A DNA stretch of 29,263 nt, taken from the NCBI GenBank assembly GCA_030146155.1, contig JASLCF010000116.1:1-29263 (forward strand), in the 5' to 3' direction. The position numbers and the translations under genes were made by a program. This DNA is from Savagea sp. Lineage in GTDB: Bacteria; Bacillota; Bacilli; Bacillales_A; Planococcaceae. Below the pieces are notes generated by a model. The model was not told the DNA's origin. It saw only the letters and a program-made list of their open reading frames with translations, and made no database searches. Each line of letters opens with the position of its first letter. Position 1 is the stretch's first letter. Positions 15,371 through 23,082 of this stretch are shown one piece after another.

Positions 15371-15411
15371 CGAACGAATGTTCTCTTATTTCTTGTGCAA
15401 ATTCTATTATA
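15371..15411 (-). promoter_or_regulatory. LexA (DinR) box with a candidate -10 upstream of the nrd operon
   Basis: CGAACGAATGTTCT (15371-15384) matches 13 of 14 positions of the Bacillus LexA consensus CGAACRNRYGTTYG. On the minus strand TATAAT stands at 15406-15411, 21 bp upstream; the best -35 (TTTACA, 15432-15437) has a long 20-bp spacer. The only co-oriented genes downstream are nrdE-nrdI-nrdF, about 350 nt away, so this is a candidate SOS-controlled distal promoter of the operon. Confidence 0.55.
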
Positions 15412-15510
15412 CATGAAATTTATTTTGAATGTGTAAATTTGTTTGTTTTTAAGAATTTATGATGTTTAAACAAGAAATTTGTTACTCTTCTTATTTTCAA
15501 CTCGGGCGTT

Positions 15511-15557
15511 ATGAAAAGAGAGCTAGCTCGTTCCACATAGAATGGAAAAGCTAGCCC
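15511..15557 (-). terminator. Terminator of the Bce/Yxd-type operon
   Basis: On the minus strand GGGCTAGCT pairs with AGCTAGCTC (one G-U pair; arms 15549-15557 and 15520-15528), with a further TTCC/GGAA pairing inside and TCTCTTTTC after it. It begins 5 nt after the YxeA-like stop codon. Confidence 0.75.
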
Positions 15558-15561
15558 GATG

Positions 15562-15915
15562 CTAAGGACGTTCTATTTTTTCAAGAATAGCGGGTGGTAT
15601 CTCTTCTCTCTCAACTTCTTGATAGGAAGTTACTCCTTTGTTACTTTTAACAAAGACCTTTAAATAGGCACCTTTTCTTAAATTTTTTGCTGCACTTAAT
15701 TCTAATGTTTGTTCATCTTTCTCTTGAAACATAGGGAGTTGATAGTAGTATCGATCATAACCAGAATCAGATTCATTGGCGACCAAACGACCATCCTCAA
15801 CAATTTGAGTGTAATAAGCACTAGCGCCTAGTCGATTAAAATCAATCCTTAAGATAGCAACTCCAATAAGTAGTAAGACTAACAATCCGACAAAAAACCA
15901 CGTCACTTGTTTCAT
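15562..15915 (-). CDS. YxeA family protein (DUF1093)
   Basis: A 117-residue protein with one N-terminal hydrophobic helix (TWFFVGLLVLLLIGVAIL), a probable signal anchor, followed by a small extracytoplasmic domain: YYTQIVEDGRLVANESD, YYYQLPMF, LRKGAYLKVFVKSNKGVTSYQEV. This is the pattern of the YxeA family (OB-like fold). In Bacillus subtilis yxeA is the last gene of the yxdJKLM-yxeA cluster, a Bce-like peptide-sensing system, and it holds the same place here. Its function is not established. The start overlaps the stop of the upstream VanZ-RDD gene (ATGA), so the two are translationally coupled. Confidence 0.82.
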   Translation of the reverse strand: MKQVTWFFVGLLVLLLIGVAILRIDFNRLGASAYYTQIVEDGRLVANESDSGYDRYYYQLPMFQEKDEQTLELSAAKNLRKGAYLKVFVKSNKGVTSYQEVEREEIPPAILEKIERP

Positions 15916-17057
15916 TCATTTCCCTTCTTTCGATTGAACACTTCAATTCCACTATAGGCATCAAAGTAAAACGTTTTATTTTTTGAAAAGAGGCGTTGGA
16001 TAATGTGTACAATAATGAGTAACTGCAGTCCCATTGCAACAAATAGGATAAACAATAACACCATTAAAGAATCGCCTTCTATCCGTGGCACAACTTCATT
16101 ACCAACTTTCAATACAACTGCGAATACATAAGGAATACTAATAGCAAAAAATCTTTTGAACAGGGCAATAAACTTTACACCTTTTGAAACGACATATTGT
16201 TGTTTTAATAAAAGAGAGCCGATTGTCCGCCCTTTAGTGAAAAGAGGGAGTACAACAATCAAAAAGAACAACAGTACTAAAAAGACACCTTCTTGAGCAA
16301 CGACTGCAACAATCGGCCCCCCTTCTTTAGCCAATAAAGGAGTAAAGATAGAGGCAAGGGTTACGTCGATAAACAAGGCAAATAATTTCGCCCCATTCGT
16401 TGCATATACTTTTTCTCTATAATAAAAATCCTTTGCACGCTCTTTTTCTTTTGTTGGAAAAAATGCTAAAAAGAGAGGTGCGAGCAGAAAGCCAAGCGTT
16501 GCACCCAGTGTATTAGCAAACAAGTCGTCTACATCAAACAAACGATAGGGACAGTGAAAGATTCCCCATAGCCCTGTTAATTGACTGAGCTCAAAAAAGA
16601 GGGATAAGAAGAAACCAGCAAGCACTGCACGCCAACTATTTTTAATGCCTGGCCACTTATAATAAAGGTAGACACCTAATGGAAATAATAAAGCAATATT
16701 AAAAATAAGTTGATAAAAAGCGGGTGTAAACAATAATCCTTTTAAAGTTGAACGTAGACCTCCTGCTGGCACAAAACTCGTGCGAATGTCCGTGATGAAT
16801 TGAAAGAGATGCAATTGCATGTAATCCGTCAGTGGACCTCTAGTTACACAATTCTCACGCTGGACTGGAAATGGAAAACTAATGAGGAAGAAGGCACTCA
16901 ATAGATAAAAAACAAAACTCGCTAATAGCACTGTTTTCCACAAACTAAAATAACGATATTTTCTATATTGATAAAAGGTCCAAGGGAGCGTAAAGATTAA
17001 CGCTAATCCGATGAAGAGTAAGGCTGCTACCCCGACTGGATACAGATATTGAGACAC
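15912..17057 (-). CDS. VanZ–RDD fusion membrane protein
   Basis: A 381-residue polytopic membrane protein. The first ~200 residues form a VanZ domain: the MQLHLFQFITDIR loop, NIALLFPLGVYLYY, and FFELSQLTGLWGIFHCPYRLFDVDDLFANTLGATLGF are all recognisable. The last ~150 residues form an RDD-like domain (LFALFIDVTLASI, then KGRTIGSLLLKQQYV). VanZ proteins confer low-level teicoplanin or lipoglycopeptide resistance by an unclear route; RDD function is unknown. Its gene sits between the Bce-type permease and the YxeA gene in one operon. I prefer the GTG at 17057, 7 nt from AAGGAGG; the ATG at 17063 is 1 nt from it. The ribosome-binding site overlaps the permease stop codon. Confidence 0.83.
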   Translation of the reverse strand: MSQYLYPVGVAALLFIGLALIFTLPWTFYQYRKYRYFSLWKTVLLASFVFYLLSAFFLISFPFPVQRENCVTRGPLTDYMQLHLFQFITDIRTSFVPAGGLRSTLKGLLFTPAFYQLIFNIALLFPLGVYLYYKWPGIKNSWRAVLAGFFLSLFFELSQLTGLWGIFHCPYRLFDVDDLFANTLGATLGFLLAPLFLAFFPTKEKERAKDFYYREKVYATNGAKLFALFIDVTLASIFTPLLAKEGGPIVAVVAQEGVFLVLLFFLIVVLPLFTKGRTIGSLLLKQQYVVSKGVKFIALFKRFFAISIPYVFAVVLKVGNEVVPRIEGDSLMVLLFILFVAMGLQLLIIVHIIQRLFSKNKTFYFDAYSGIEVFNRKKGNE

Positions 17058-17069
17058 CTTCATTCCTCC

Positions 17070-18983
17070 TTATAATGATTGATGCACGATACGTCTATAG
17101 TACCCGAGCGTTAAAATTGCAAACACCATGTAAATCAAAGAATACACAACCATTGCAATCACTGTTGGAATGGTCACATCTGTCATAAATATTACATCGG
17201 CTGATTTTACAGCAAACCAAGAATGGAGTAAGCCGATAAGTAAAGGAAAACCAAAGACAATCCATTGTTTTTTTCGAATGCCTCGCATGATCTCTTTTTC
17301 ACTAAATCCGAGTTGACGTAGTGTACGATAACTCGCTTTTTCTTGTTCTGCTTCTGTCATTTGTTTAAAATATAAAATACTTCCCGTCGACATTAAAAAT
17401 ACTAAACCTAAGAAACCTGAAATGAAAATAAACATTCCGCTTCCTTCTAAGGTAGATTGAAACATCTTATAATAAGCAACAGGCGTATGATTTTCCAGTC
17501 TCACAGTGCTTTCAAATAATTCCACTGCTTTTTCTTGATTAGCTTCATCCGTAATATTCAAGGCATAGCGTTCCTCATCATACCCTTCAATTTGATAAGC
17601 TTTTAAATCCTCATAAGTCGAAGCATCTACAACCAGTGCGGCTTCATTCGAAGAGAGATTATAAATGGATCCTTTGCCAAGACGATTAACGGTGAACTTT
17701 TTTCCATCAGCGAGTTCAATCGTGGTTGGGAATTTAACGTCTTTCATTAACCAAGCCATTGATGGGTAGTGAATTGTAGGACCCTCTAGGACGCCTTGAT
17801 ACCTTCCTTTGGCAACCTCATCTTCCGAGTACACTACTAACTGATAATCTCCAGCCATCATCTCTGGGAACTGAGGAGTGAGTAAACTTGCATCGATTCG
17901 ATACGCGTGATAATTCACTTCAGAATATGCAATACCTTCTTGTGCTAAGGCCTGTTTGAATTGTTCTCGCTCTTCCACACTGATGAATGCTCCATGTAAC
18001 CCAAAATCTTGAGGCATCATGTTACGAGTCGTCTCTTCTGCTGAGTAATAAGTAGAGTAAGCGATGGCTACCATTGTTAATGTCATAGCAGAAAGGGTCG
18101 TAATTAATGTGAGCGAATTCGCATTACTCTTCATTCGATGAACAAGAGGTGCTAAGGACAAACTATCTGTTAAGCTCAAATGTCCTTTTTTTGAACGACG
18201 AATTGTATTTAATAGAGCACCTATAGAAACTCTAAATACTAAAAATGAACCAAATATAGTTAAAAAGAGAACGGCGATCATGTTAAACAATAACATTTCA
18301 TTTAGCATTCGACCGCTTAACCAGTAACCAAATCCAATAAGGGCAATCCCAAGAATACCTACAATGACAGAAATGGCATTGTTTTTAGGTGCTTCTACAT
18401 CAGATTGACGATTCGCATTAAATAAATCAATCAGTGTTGTTCGATAAACGCGACGCACCATTTGTAAAGAAATAATGGCAAGTATCACCATGAATACAAT
18501 AAATGTTTGAACTAAAGCATCCCATGAAAAATGAAGGGCAACAGAGAGTTCTACACCGATTACTTTTAAGTATAGTAATAAAAAGAAACGAGAGGCTAAT
18601 GTACCGATTCCAACCCCTACAAACAATGCACCTAGTCCAAGTAAAAAATTCTCAACGACTAACATTCTTGCAACTGTTCCTTTAGTTAAACCAATGAGCT
18701 GATAAATCCCTACTTCTTTACTTCTTCGATTGAAAAAAATAGCATTTGAGTAAGCAATAAATATCAATGCAATGGCTATGAGTAGAATGTTAGCGACTTT
18801 AAAGCCTGCTATCATACTATTAGAAGCAGCTACGCCCTCTCCTACTGCACCGTCCGCCTGTAAAGAAAGGAAGATAAAATAGAGTGAAATCGTAAAAATT
18901 AATGCGAAAAAATATAAATAATAATGCTTAATATTTCTGCGCATACTCCGAAATACTAAATCAAATAGTGTCAACGACTTCAC
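17070..18983 (-). CDS. BceB-type ABC transporter permease (FtsX-like)
   Basis: A 637-residue permease of the BceB/YxdM family: about ten membrane helices with a large extracellular domain of about 200 residues (roughly 310-520) between helices seven and eight, the typical architecture. The first FtsX region includes EVGIYQLIGLTKGTVARMLVVENFLLGLGALFVGVGIG, and the second, near the C-terminus, SYRTLRQLGFSEKEIMRGIRKKQ. With the ATPase it would remove or sense cell-wall-active peptides such as bacitracin or defensins and signal to the adjacent kinase. The start is uncertain: GTG at 18983 overlaps the ATPase end by 23 nt but lacks a clear ribosome-binding site; a TTG at 18974, after GGTGA, is a good alternative. 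Confidence 0.9.
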   Translation of the reverse strand: MKSLTLFDLVFRSMRRNIKHYYLYFFALIFTISLYFIFLSLQADGAVGEGVAASNSMIAGFKVANILLIAIALIFIAYSNAIFFNRRSKEVGIYQLIGLTKGTVARMLVVENFLLGLGALFVGVGIGTLASRFFLLLYLKVIGVELSVALHFSWDALVQTFIVFMVILAIISLQMVRRVYRTTLIDLFNANRQSDVEAPKNNAISVIVGILGIALIGFGYWLSGRMLNEMLLFNMIAVLFLTIFGSFLVFRVSIGALLNTIRRSKKGHLSLTDSLSLAPLVHRMKSNANSLTLITTLSAMTLTMVAIAYSTYYSAEETTRNMMPQDFGLHGAFISVEEREQFKQALAQEGIAYSEVNYHAYRIDASLLTPQFPEMMAGDYQLVVYSEDEVAKGRYQGVLEGPTIHYPSMAWLMKDVKFPTTIELADGKKFTVNRLGKGSIYNLSSNEAALVVDASTYEDLKAYQIEGYDEERYALNITDEANQEKAVELFESTVRLENHTPVAYYKMFQSTLEGSGMFIFISGFLGLVFLMSTGSILYFKQMTEAEQEKASYRTLRQLGFSEKEIMRGIRKKQWIVFGFPLLIGLLHSWFAVKSADVIFMTDVTIPTVIAMVVYSLIYMVFAILTLGYYRRIVHQSL

Positions 18984-19734
18984 CGCCCAACATGCCTTGC
19001 ACCTTTAAGATTTCTTGGAAGAAAGCTTGTCTTGTCTCATTTCCACGGCGTAATTCAGAGTAAACTTGTCCATCTCGTAAGAAAATAACTCGACTACAGT
19101 AGCTCGAAGCGAGTGGATCATGACTCACCATTAAAATCGTTGTCCCGTTCGTACGATTCACGGCTTCCAAACTTTCCAATAAGGCTGAAGCTGATTTAGA
19201 ATCTAATGCACCTGTTGGCTCATCTGCAAAAATCATAGAGGGCTCATTAATAAGAGCGCGACTCGCAGCAGTTCTTTGTTTTTGCCCCCCTGAAAGTTGT
19301 GAAGGAAACTTATCTTCATGCTCTTTCATTCCTAATGTGGAAACAATCGTTTGGTAGCGTGATTCGATAGAGACCTTTTTTTCTTTCCCTAAAGAGACAG
19401 GTAACAAAATATTTTCTTTGACTGAGAGGGTGTCTAATAAGTTATAATCTTGAAAAATAAAACCTAATTCATTTCTTCTAAAAAGTGATAGTTCTTTTTC
19501 TTTCATTGCAGAAATTTCTGTCCGATTGATTAAAATTGATCCACTTGTCGCACGGTCAATCGTTGCTAAGACATTCATTAATGTCGTTTTTCCAGAACCA
19601 GAAGGACCCATAATCCCTACGAATTCTCCTTCTTCTATGGCGAGATCAATTCCTTTTAATACTTCTACTTGATGTTGTTTTGAACCATAGCTTTTTCTAA
19701 CATTTTTGGCCTTTAATATTAGTTGTTCTTGCAT
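18961..19734 (-). CDS. BceA-type ABC transporter ATP-binding protein
   Basis: A 257-residue ABC ATPase. Walker A GPSGSGKTT, Q-loop FIFQDYNLL, signature LSGGQKQR, Walker B MIFADEPTGALDS and switch His (VSHDP) are all present in normal spacing. It belongs to the LolD/MacB/BceA subgroup and is followed by its permease with overlapping ends, so it powers the peptide-detoxification complex. The ATG at 19734 has AAAGGTGA 5 nt upstream; the ATG at 19761 has no ribosome-binding site. A candidate -10 (TATAGT, 19764-19769, minus strand) and a BceR-type operator lie upstream, so the ATPase, permease, VanZ-RDD and YxeA genes may be induced separately from the regulatory pair. Confidence 0.93.
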   Translation of the reverse strand: MQEQLILKAKNVRKSYGSKQHQVEVLKGIDLAIEEGEFVGIMGPSGSGKTTLMNVLATIDRATSGSILINRTEISAMKEKELSLFRRNELGFIFQDYNLLDTLSVKENILLPVSLGKEKKVSIESRYQTIVSTLGMKEHEDKFPSQLSGGQKQRTAASRALINEPSMIFADEPTGALDSKSASALLESLEAVNRTNGTTILMVSHDPLASSYCSRVIFLRDGQVYSELRRGNETRQAFFQEILKVQGMLGGEVVDTI

Positions 19735-19822
19735 GTTAATCACCTTTTTCTTTTGATACATCTACTATACCCTGACTCTTTCAATTAATCGTTCGTTTCT
19801 CCTAACAAAAAAACTCAAAATC

Positions 19823-19836
19823 TAACATTTCTGTCA
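19823..19836. promoter_or_regulatory. Candidate BceR/YxdJ-type operator upstream of the ABC genes
   Basis: The inverted repeat TAACA-N4-TGTCA (on the minus strand TGACA-N4-TGTTA) fits the TNACA-N4-TGTNA form of operators bound by BceR-like regulators. It lies in the 104-bp gap between the kinase stop and the ATPase start, centred about 60 bp upstream of a TATAGT -10 box (19764-19769). The cognate regulator would be the response regulator at 20855-21550. Confidence 0.5.
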
Positions 19837-19838
19837 CA

Positions 19839-20858
19839 TTACGAGTAAAGGCTGTCATAGTCATTCTTTTTTGAGAAAGTCATCGTAACTTCTGTTCCTT
19901 GTTGAATAGCTGATTTCACTGCAATTGAACAGCCAATATGTTGCCCCACTTCTTTTGCTAAAAACAAGCCTAATCCAGTGGCTGCATTCGTTTTTCGACC
20001 CGTTTGTCCTGTATATCCACGTTCAAATAAACGAGGCAAGTCGGCACTTGAGACGCCTTTCCCTTGGTCTTTTACAATCAATTCAGAATAGCCATCTTTT
20101 GTACGTCCAGTAATTACGATTTCACTACCAAACGGGCTATATTTAATAGCATTCGTAAGGATTTGTCTAAAGATAAACTGTGCCCACTTCACATCAGTCA
20201 GCACATTCATTTCTTCATCTTGTAACTCTATTTCAATCGCTATATTTTTTTCTAAAAACCAACTTTTTAATTGCTTAATCTCTGGATAAATAATTGTTTT
20301 GAGCGGATGCACAGCCACTAAAAAATCTTTTTCTATATCAGCAAGCCGAGAAATGTACAACTGTTCTTCAATTAACAAGTGAATGCGCAACCACTCCTGC
20401 TCCACTCGCTTCATCATAGGATGAGTGGGGTCATTATCAATGGCTAACTTCATTGCGGTAAGAGGTGCTTTTACTTCGTGTACCCAAGCGTCTATAAACT
20501 GATGTTCCATATAATGTGCTTCACGAAGTTTCGTTAAATCGTGTCTATAATTATCTTCGATTACAATTAATGCTTCCAATAAATCTTGATTGAGGACTCC
20601 TTGATTTTTAATCGAACGAAAACCATTCATAGTAGGTGAATCAGCTTCTTCTTGAATTTGCTTTAACAATCGGGTTTCTTTATGGTAACGCCAGTAAATG
20701 AACAAGCAAAAAGAAATAAGTAAAATACCATTCAAATAAATTAAAGCATCTTTAGAGGGAGATAAGTCTGGGTCTAATAAAATGAGGGCATTTACAAAAC
20801 ACACGGTTCCCAAGTAATAGAGAATCCAACTTAACCGTTCTCGAAGATAATGAATCAT
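19839..20858 (-). CDS. BceS-type intramembrane-sensing histidine kinase
   Basis: A 339-residue kinase. Two closely spaced membrane helices (about 11-28 and 38-56) with only a short external loop mark it as an intramembrane-sensing kinase, which does not see its stimulus directly but through the ABC transporter. The phosphoacceptor is His127 in DAWVHEVKAPLTA; the N box FRQILTNAIKYSP and G boxes DQGKGVS and TGLGLFLAKEVG complete the ATPase domain. It is encoded with its response regulator (ATGA overlap) and followed by the ABC ATPase gene, as in bceRS-AB and yxdJK-LM systems. Confidence 0.92.
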   Translation of the reverse strand: MIHYLRERLSWILYYLGTVCFVNALILLDPDLSPSKDALIYLNGILLISFCLFIYWRYHKETRLLKQIQEEADSPTMNGFRSIKNQGVLNQDLLEALIVIEDNYRHDLTKLREAHYMEHQFIDAWVHEVKAPLTAMKLAIDNDPTHPMMKRVEQEWLRIHLLIEEQLYISRLADIEKDFLVAVHPLKTIIYPEIKQLKSWFLEKNIAIEIELQDEEMNVLTDVKWAQFIFRQILTNAIKYSPFGSEIVITGRTKDGYSELIVKDQGKGVSSADLPRLFERGYTGQTGRKTNAATGLGLFLAKEVGQHIGCSIAVKSAIQQGTEVTMTFSKKNDYDSLYS

Positions 20859-21550
20859 TTTACATCACTCTCTATTTCTGCAAGATACCCTAAACCCTTT
20901 TTAGTTAAAATATATTGATCCAATTGTAATTCATTTAATTTTTGTCTCAAACGATTTACATTCACCGTTAATGTATTATCATTAACAAACCGCTCATCGT
21001 CCCAAAGTCTTCGAATCAAATCATCACGCGATAGTATTTTGCCAGCTTCTTCAACAAGTGCAATTAAAATAAAATACTCATTTTTAGTTAATTCTACTTC
21101 TAAGCCATTTTTCGCAATGATATTACGCTTTAAATCAATCGTAGCCCCATTCCATTCTAAACCTTCAGAAGGTTCATCACTATATGCATAAACTCTTCTC
21201 AAAAGAGCCTGAACTTTTGCTAATAATACATCCATATGAAATGGCTTTTGAATATAATCGTCTGCTCCCATTTGCATGGCCATAATCATATCCATCGGAT
21301 GGTCACGCGAAGATAAAAAAATAATCGGAACATTGGAAACTTGACGAATTTGTCTGCACCAATGAAAACCGTCATAGACGGGTAGTTGAATATCTAAAAT
21401 AACAACTTGGGGCTGTTGTTCATCAAAAACCGTCATTACTTCTTGAAAATCATCCACCCCTACTACATCAAATGACCATTGCTCTAGCTTTTCTTGGAGA
21501 CCCATAAAAATAGATGGATCGTCCTCTACAATTAATATTTTATGATTCAT
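20855..21550 (-). CDS. BceR/YxdJ-type OmpR-family response regulator
   Basis: A 231-residue response regulator. The receiver domain (1-120) has the acidic pocket Glu9-Asp10-Asp11, phosphoacceptor Asp53 (ILDIQLP), and the Lys of QKPF. The C-terminal winged helix (about 130-228) has the OmpR pattern ELTKNEYFILIALVEEAGKILSRDDLIRRLWD and TVNVNRLRQKL. It should activate the ABC operon when its kinase is stimulated by a cell-wall-active peptide. It is the first gene of the cluster and has its own promoter. The ribosome-binding site is AAGGA, 9 nt before the ATG. Confidence 0.92.
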   Translation of the reverse strand: MNHKILIVEDDPSIFMGLQEKLEQWSFDVVGVDDFQEVMTVFDEQQPQVVILDIQLPVYDGFHWCRQIRQVSNVPIIFLSSRDHPMDMIMAMQMGADDYIQKPFHMDVLLAKVQALLRRVYAYSDEPSEGLEWNGATIDLKRNIIAKNGLEVELTKNEYFILIALVEEAGKILSRDDLIRRLWDDERFVNDNTLTVNVNRLRQKLNELQLDQYILTKKGLGYLAEIESDVK

Positions 21551-21607
21551 TTCATCACGTCCTTCCTTTTCTCATGCGTCAATACCCACTGATTGAAGTT
21601 TAACTTT

Positions 21608-21635
21608 ATTGTAAACCAGTTACAAATAAATTCAA
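21608..21635 (-). promoter_or_regulatory. Sigma-A promoter of the two-component genes, with palindrome
   Basis: On the minus strand TTGAAT (21630-21635) and TACAAT (21608-21613) are 16 bp apart. A palindrome TTGTAA-N5-TTACAA (21609-21625) lies inside the promoter and may bind a repressor or the regulator itself. The -35 lies in the T-tract of the preceding terminator. Confidence 0.5.
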
Positions 21636-21636
21636 A

Positions 21637-21670
21637 AAGTCGCAATGCTCTAATGAGAACATTGCGACTT
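21637..21670 (-). terminator. Terminator of the glutaredoxin operon
   Basis: An 11-bp perfect stem, AAGTCGCAATG (21637-21647) with CATTGCGACTT (21660-21670); on the minus strand it is followed by TTTTTGAATTT. Confidence 0.82.
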
Positions 21671-21673
21671 ACA

Positions 21674-21838
21674 TTAACGTATAAATAATTCAAAACCGAC
21701 GATTAGAAGGCCTGTTGCAATTAATCCAACATGTCCAATACAAAAGCGTGGATACAGCTTTTTTTCCATATCTTCGACTGAATCAGTGGGCTCAATCTTA
21801 CAAGATGTACAAAAAAGATTTCCCTTTTTTTTGAACAT
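21674..21838 (-). CDS. Small membrane protein with CxxC motif, co-transcribed with glutaredoxin
   Basis: A 54-residue protein I do not recognise. It starts MFKKKGNLFCTSCKIEP: a basic N-terminus with a CxxC (Cys10, Cys13) that could bind metal or act in thiol exchange. A third cysteine is at residue 33, and a single hydrophobic helix (about 34-52, IGHVGLIATGLLIVGFELF) ends the protein. AAGGAGGT, which overlaps the glutaredoxin stop codon, stands 6 nt before the ATG, and a terminator follows directly after the stop, so the frame is well supported as a real gene. Context suggests a membrane-linked redox or metal role; this is inference. Confidence 0.75.
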   Translation of the reverse strand: MFKKKGNLFCTSCKIEPTDSVEDMEKKLYPRFCIGHVGLIATGLLIVGFELFIR

Positions 21839-21849
21839 GCTGTACCTCC

Positions 21850-22083
21850 TTACGCTTTAAGTGCTGCTTGAATACCTTCAGGGTCAAATCCTAAAATCCA
21901 TTGACCATTGAGTTCTGTTTGAGGTACCCCCATTTGACCTGTAGTTTGTACGAGGCGTTGGCCTGCTGCAGGATCTTGTTGAACATTAATCTCCTCATAC
22001 GGAATGTTATTTTCACTTAAATAACTCGTTAACATGGTGCAATATGGACAAGTAGAAGTTGTATAAACTGTAGCTTTTGACAT
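21850..22083 (-). CDS. Glutaredoxin family protein
   Basis: A 77-residue thioredoxin-fold protein with the dithiol active site Cys12-Pro-Tyr-Cys15 and the cis-Pro segment MGVPQTEL, followed by a terminal helix (FDPEGIQAAL). It is similar in size to NrdH/glutaredoxin proteins, but the TVPxV and WSGF-type features of true NrdH are not evident. It may reduce disulfides or persulfides, or deliver electrons to the class I ribonucleotide reductase 7 kb away. It heads a two-gene operon with the small CxxC membrane protein. Its promoter carries a CsoR/CstR-like operator, which points to copper or sulfide stress. Confidence 0.88.
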   Translation of the reverse strand: MSKATVYTTSTCPYCTMLTSYLSENNIPYEEINVQQDPAAGQRLVQTTGQMGVPQTELNGQWILGFDPEGIQAALKA

Positions 22084-22118
22084 AGTTGATGTCCCCTTTC
22101 AATTGGTTTGTTATCTTT

Positions 22119-22147
22119 ATAATATACCCCCGTTGGTATTAAATCAA
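22119..22147 (-). promoter_or_regulatory. Glutaredoxin promoter with CsoR/CstR-like operator
   Basis: On the minus strand TTGATT (22142-22147) and TATTAT (22119-22124) are 17 bp apart. The spacer is occupied by an inverted repeat ATACC-N6-GGTAT (22124-22139) containing a C5 run, the general form of operators bound by CsoR-family repressors (copper sensor CsoR, persulfide sensor CstR). Bound repressor would cover the whole promoter. Confidence 0.6.
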
Positions 22148-22164
22148 TTGAATTGCTCACAATT

Positions 22165-22202
22165 CAAAAATACCCTACTTCTCATTGAATGACAAGTAGG
22201 GT
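22165..22202 (-). terminator. Terminator of pstB
   Basis: On the minus strand ACCCTACTT pairs with AAGTAGGGT (arms 22194-22202 and 22172-22180), followed by ATTTTTGAATT. It begins 13 nt after the pstB stop codon. Confidence 0.82.
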
Positions 22203-22215
22203 GGTGATTGAATAA

Positions 22216-23034
22216 TCAACCAAAACGACCATTAATATAATCATAAGTCAGTGGATCAGATGGATCGTTGAAGATGGTTGTTGTACGATCGTACTCTACC
22301 ACTTCTCCGTTTAGGAAGAAAGCTGTGCGATCTGAAATACGTGCAGCTTGTTGCATATTATGTGTCACAATAACAATTGTAACGTCATTTTTAATTTCTT
22401 TAATCAGCTCTTCTACTTTGTTCGTAGATACAGGATCTAATGCCGATGTAGGTTCATCCATTAAGATCACTTCAGGATCAATTGCCAGTGCTCTTGCAAT
22501 ACATAAGCGTTGCTGTTGCCCGCCAGATAGACCATAAGCACTTTCGTTCAAACGATCTTTAACTTCATCCCATAATGCAGCCTTCTTCAAGCTATCCTCA
22601 ACAATTTGATCAAGCATTGAACGATTACGGATTCCATGAATTTTAGGACCAAATGCTACGTTTTCATAAATTGATTTAGGAAATGGGTTTGGTTTTTGAA
22701 AGACCATTCCAACCTTAGCTCTTAATAATTCTACTGGCATTGAACGATCTAAAATATTCTCACCTAAAAATGTAATATTACCTGAGATTGAAACATTTCC
22801 TGCTAGCTCTACCATACGATTTAACGTCTTTAAATAAGTGGATTTCCCACAGCCTGACGGTCCAATAATAGCTGTCACTTCTTTTTCATGAATCGCTAAT
22901 TCTATATTTTTCAAAGCATGTGTAGATCCATACCATAAATTCAATCCGTTGGTTTCATATACTGGTTTATTCCAAGTCGCATTCTCCATGACGCGCAATT
23001 TAACAGCTTCTGAACGCTCGATTACTTTTGTCAT
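22216..23034 (-). CDS. pstB: Phosphate ABC transporter ATP-binding protein
   Basis: A 272-residue ABC ATPase clearly of the PstB family: GPSGCGKSTYLKTLNRM (Walker A), VGMVFQKPNPFPKSIYENVAFGP (the PstB-specific Q-loop region), LSGGQQQRLCIARALA, VILMDEPTSALDP and the C-terminal DPLTYDYINGRFG. It should energise high-affinity phosphate import with PstS, PstC and PstA, but none of these nor phoU is nearby; pstB stands alone between glmM and the glutaredoxin operon. The ATG at 23034 lies 6 nt from AGGAGG; the ATG at 23040 touches the site. A four-repeat Pho box and -10 precede it, and a terminator follows, so it is monocistronic and phosphate-regulated. Confidence 0.95.
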   Translation of the reverse strand: MTKVIERSEAVKLRVMENATWNKPVYETNGLNLWYGSTHALKNIELAIHEKEVTAIIGPSGCGKSTYLKTLNRMVELAGNVSISGNITFLGENILDRSMPVELLRAKVGMVFQKPNPFPKSIYENVAFGPKIHGIRNRSMLDQIVEDSLKKAALWDEVKDRLNESAYGLSGGQQQRLCIARALAIDPEVILMDEPTSALDPVSTNKVEELIKEIKNDVTIVIVTHNMQQAARISDRTAFFLNGEVVEYDRTTTIFNDPSDPLTYDYINGRFG

Positions 23035-23082
23035 CGTCATCCTCCTCAACTACAATCTTTTCCGTGACTTCAATATGAATCG

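Noticed and set aside
15250..15462. A 70-codon plus-strand open frame in the nrd upstream region
   Set aside because: It has no ribosome-binding site, an implausible composition, and spans the minus-strand promoter and LexA box; no terminator or partner gene supports it.
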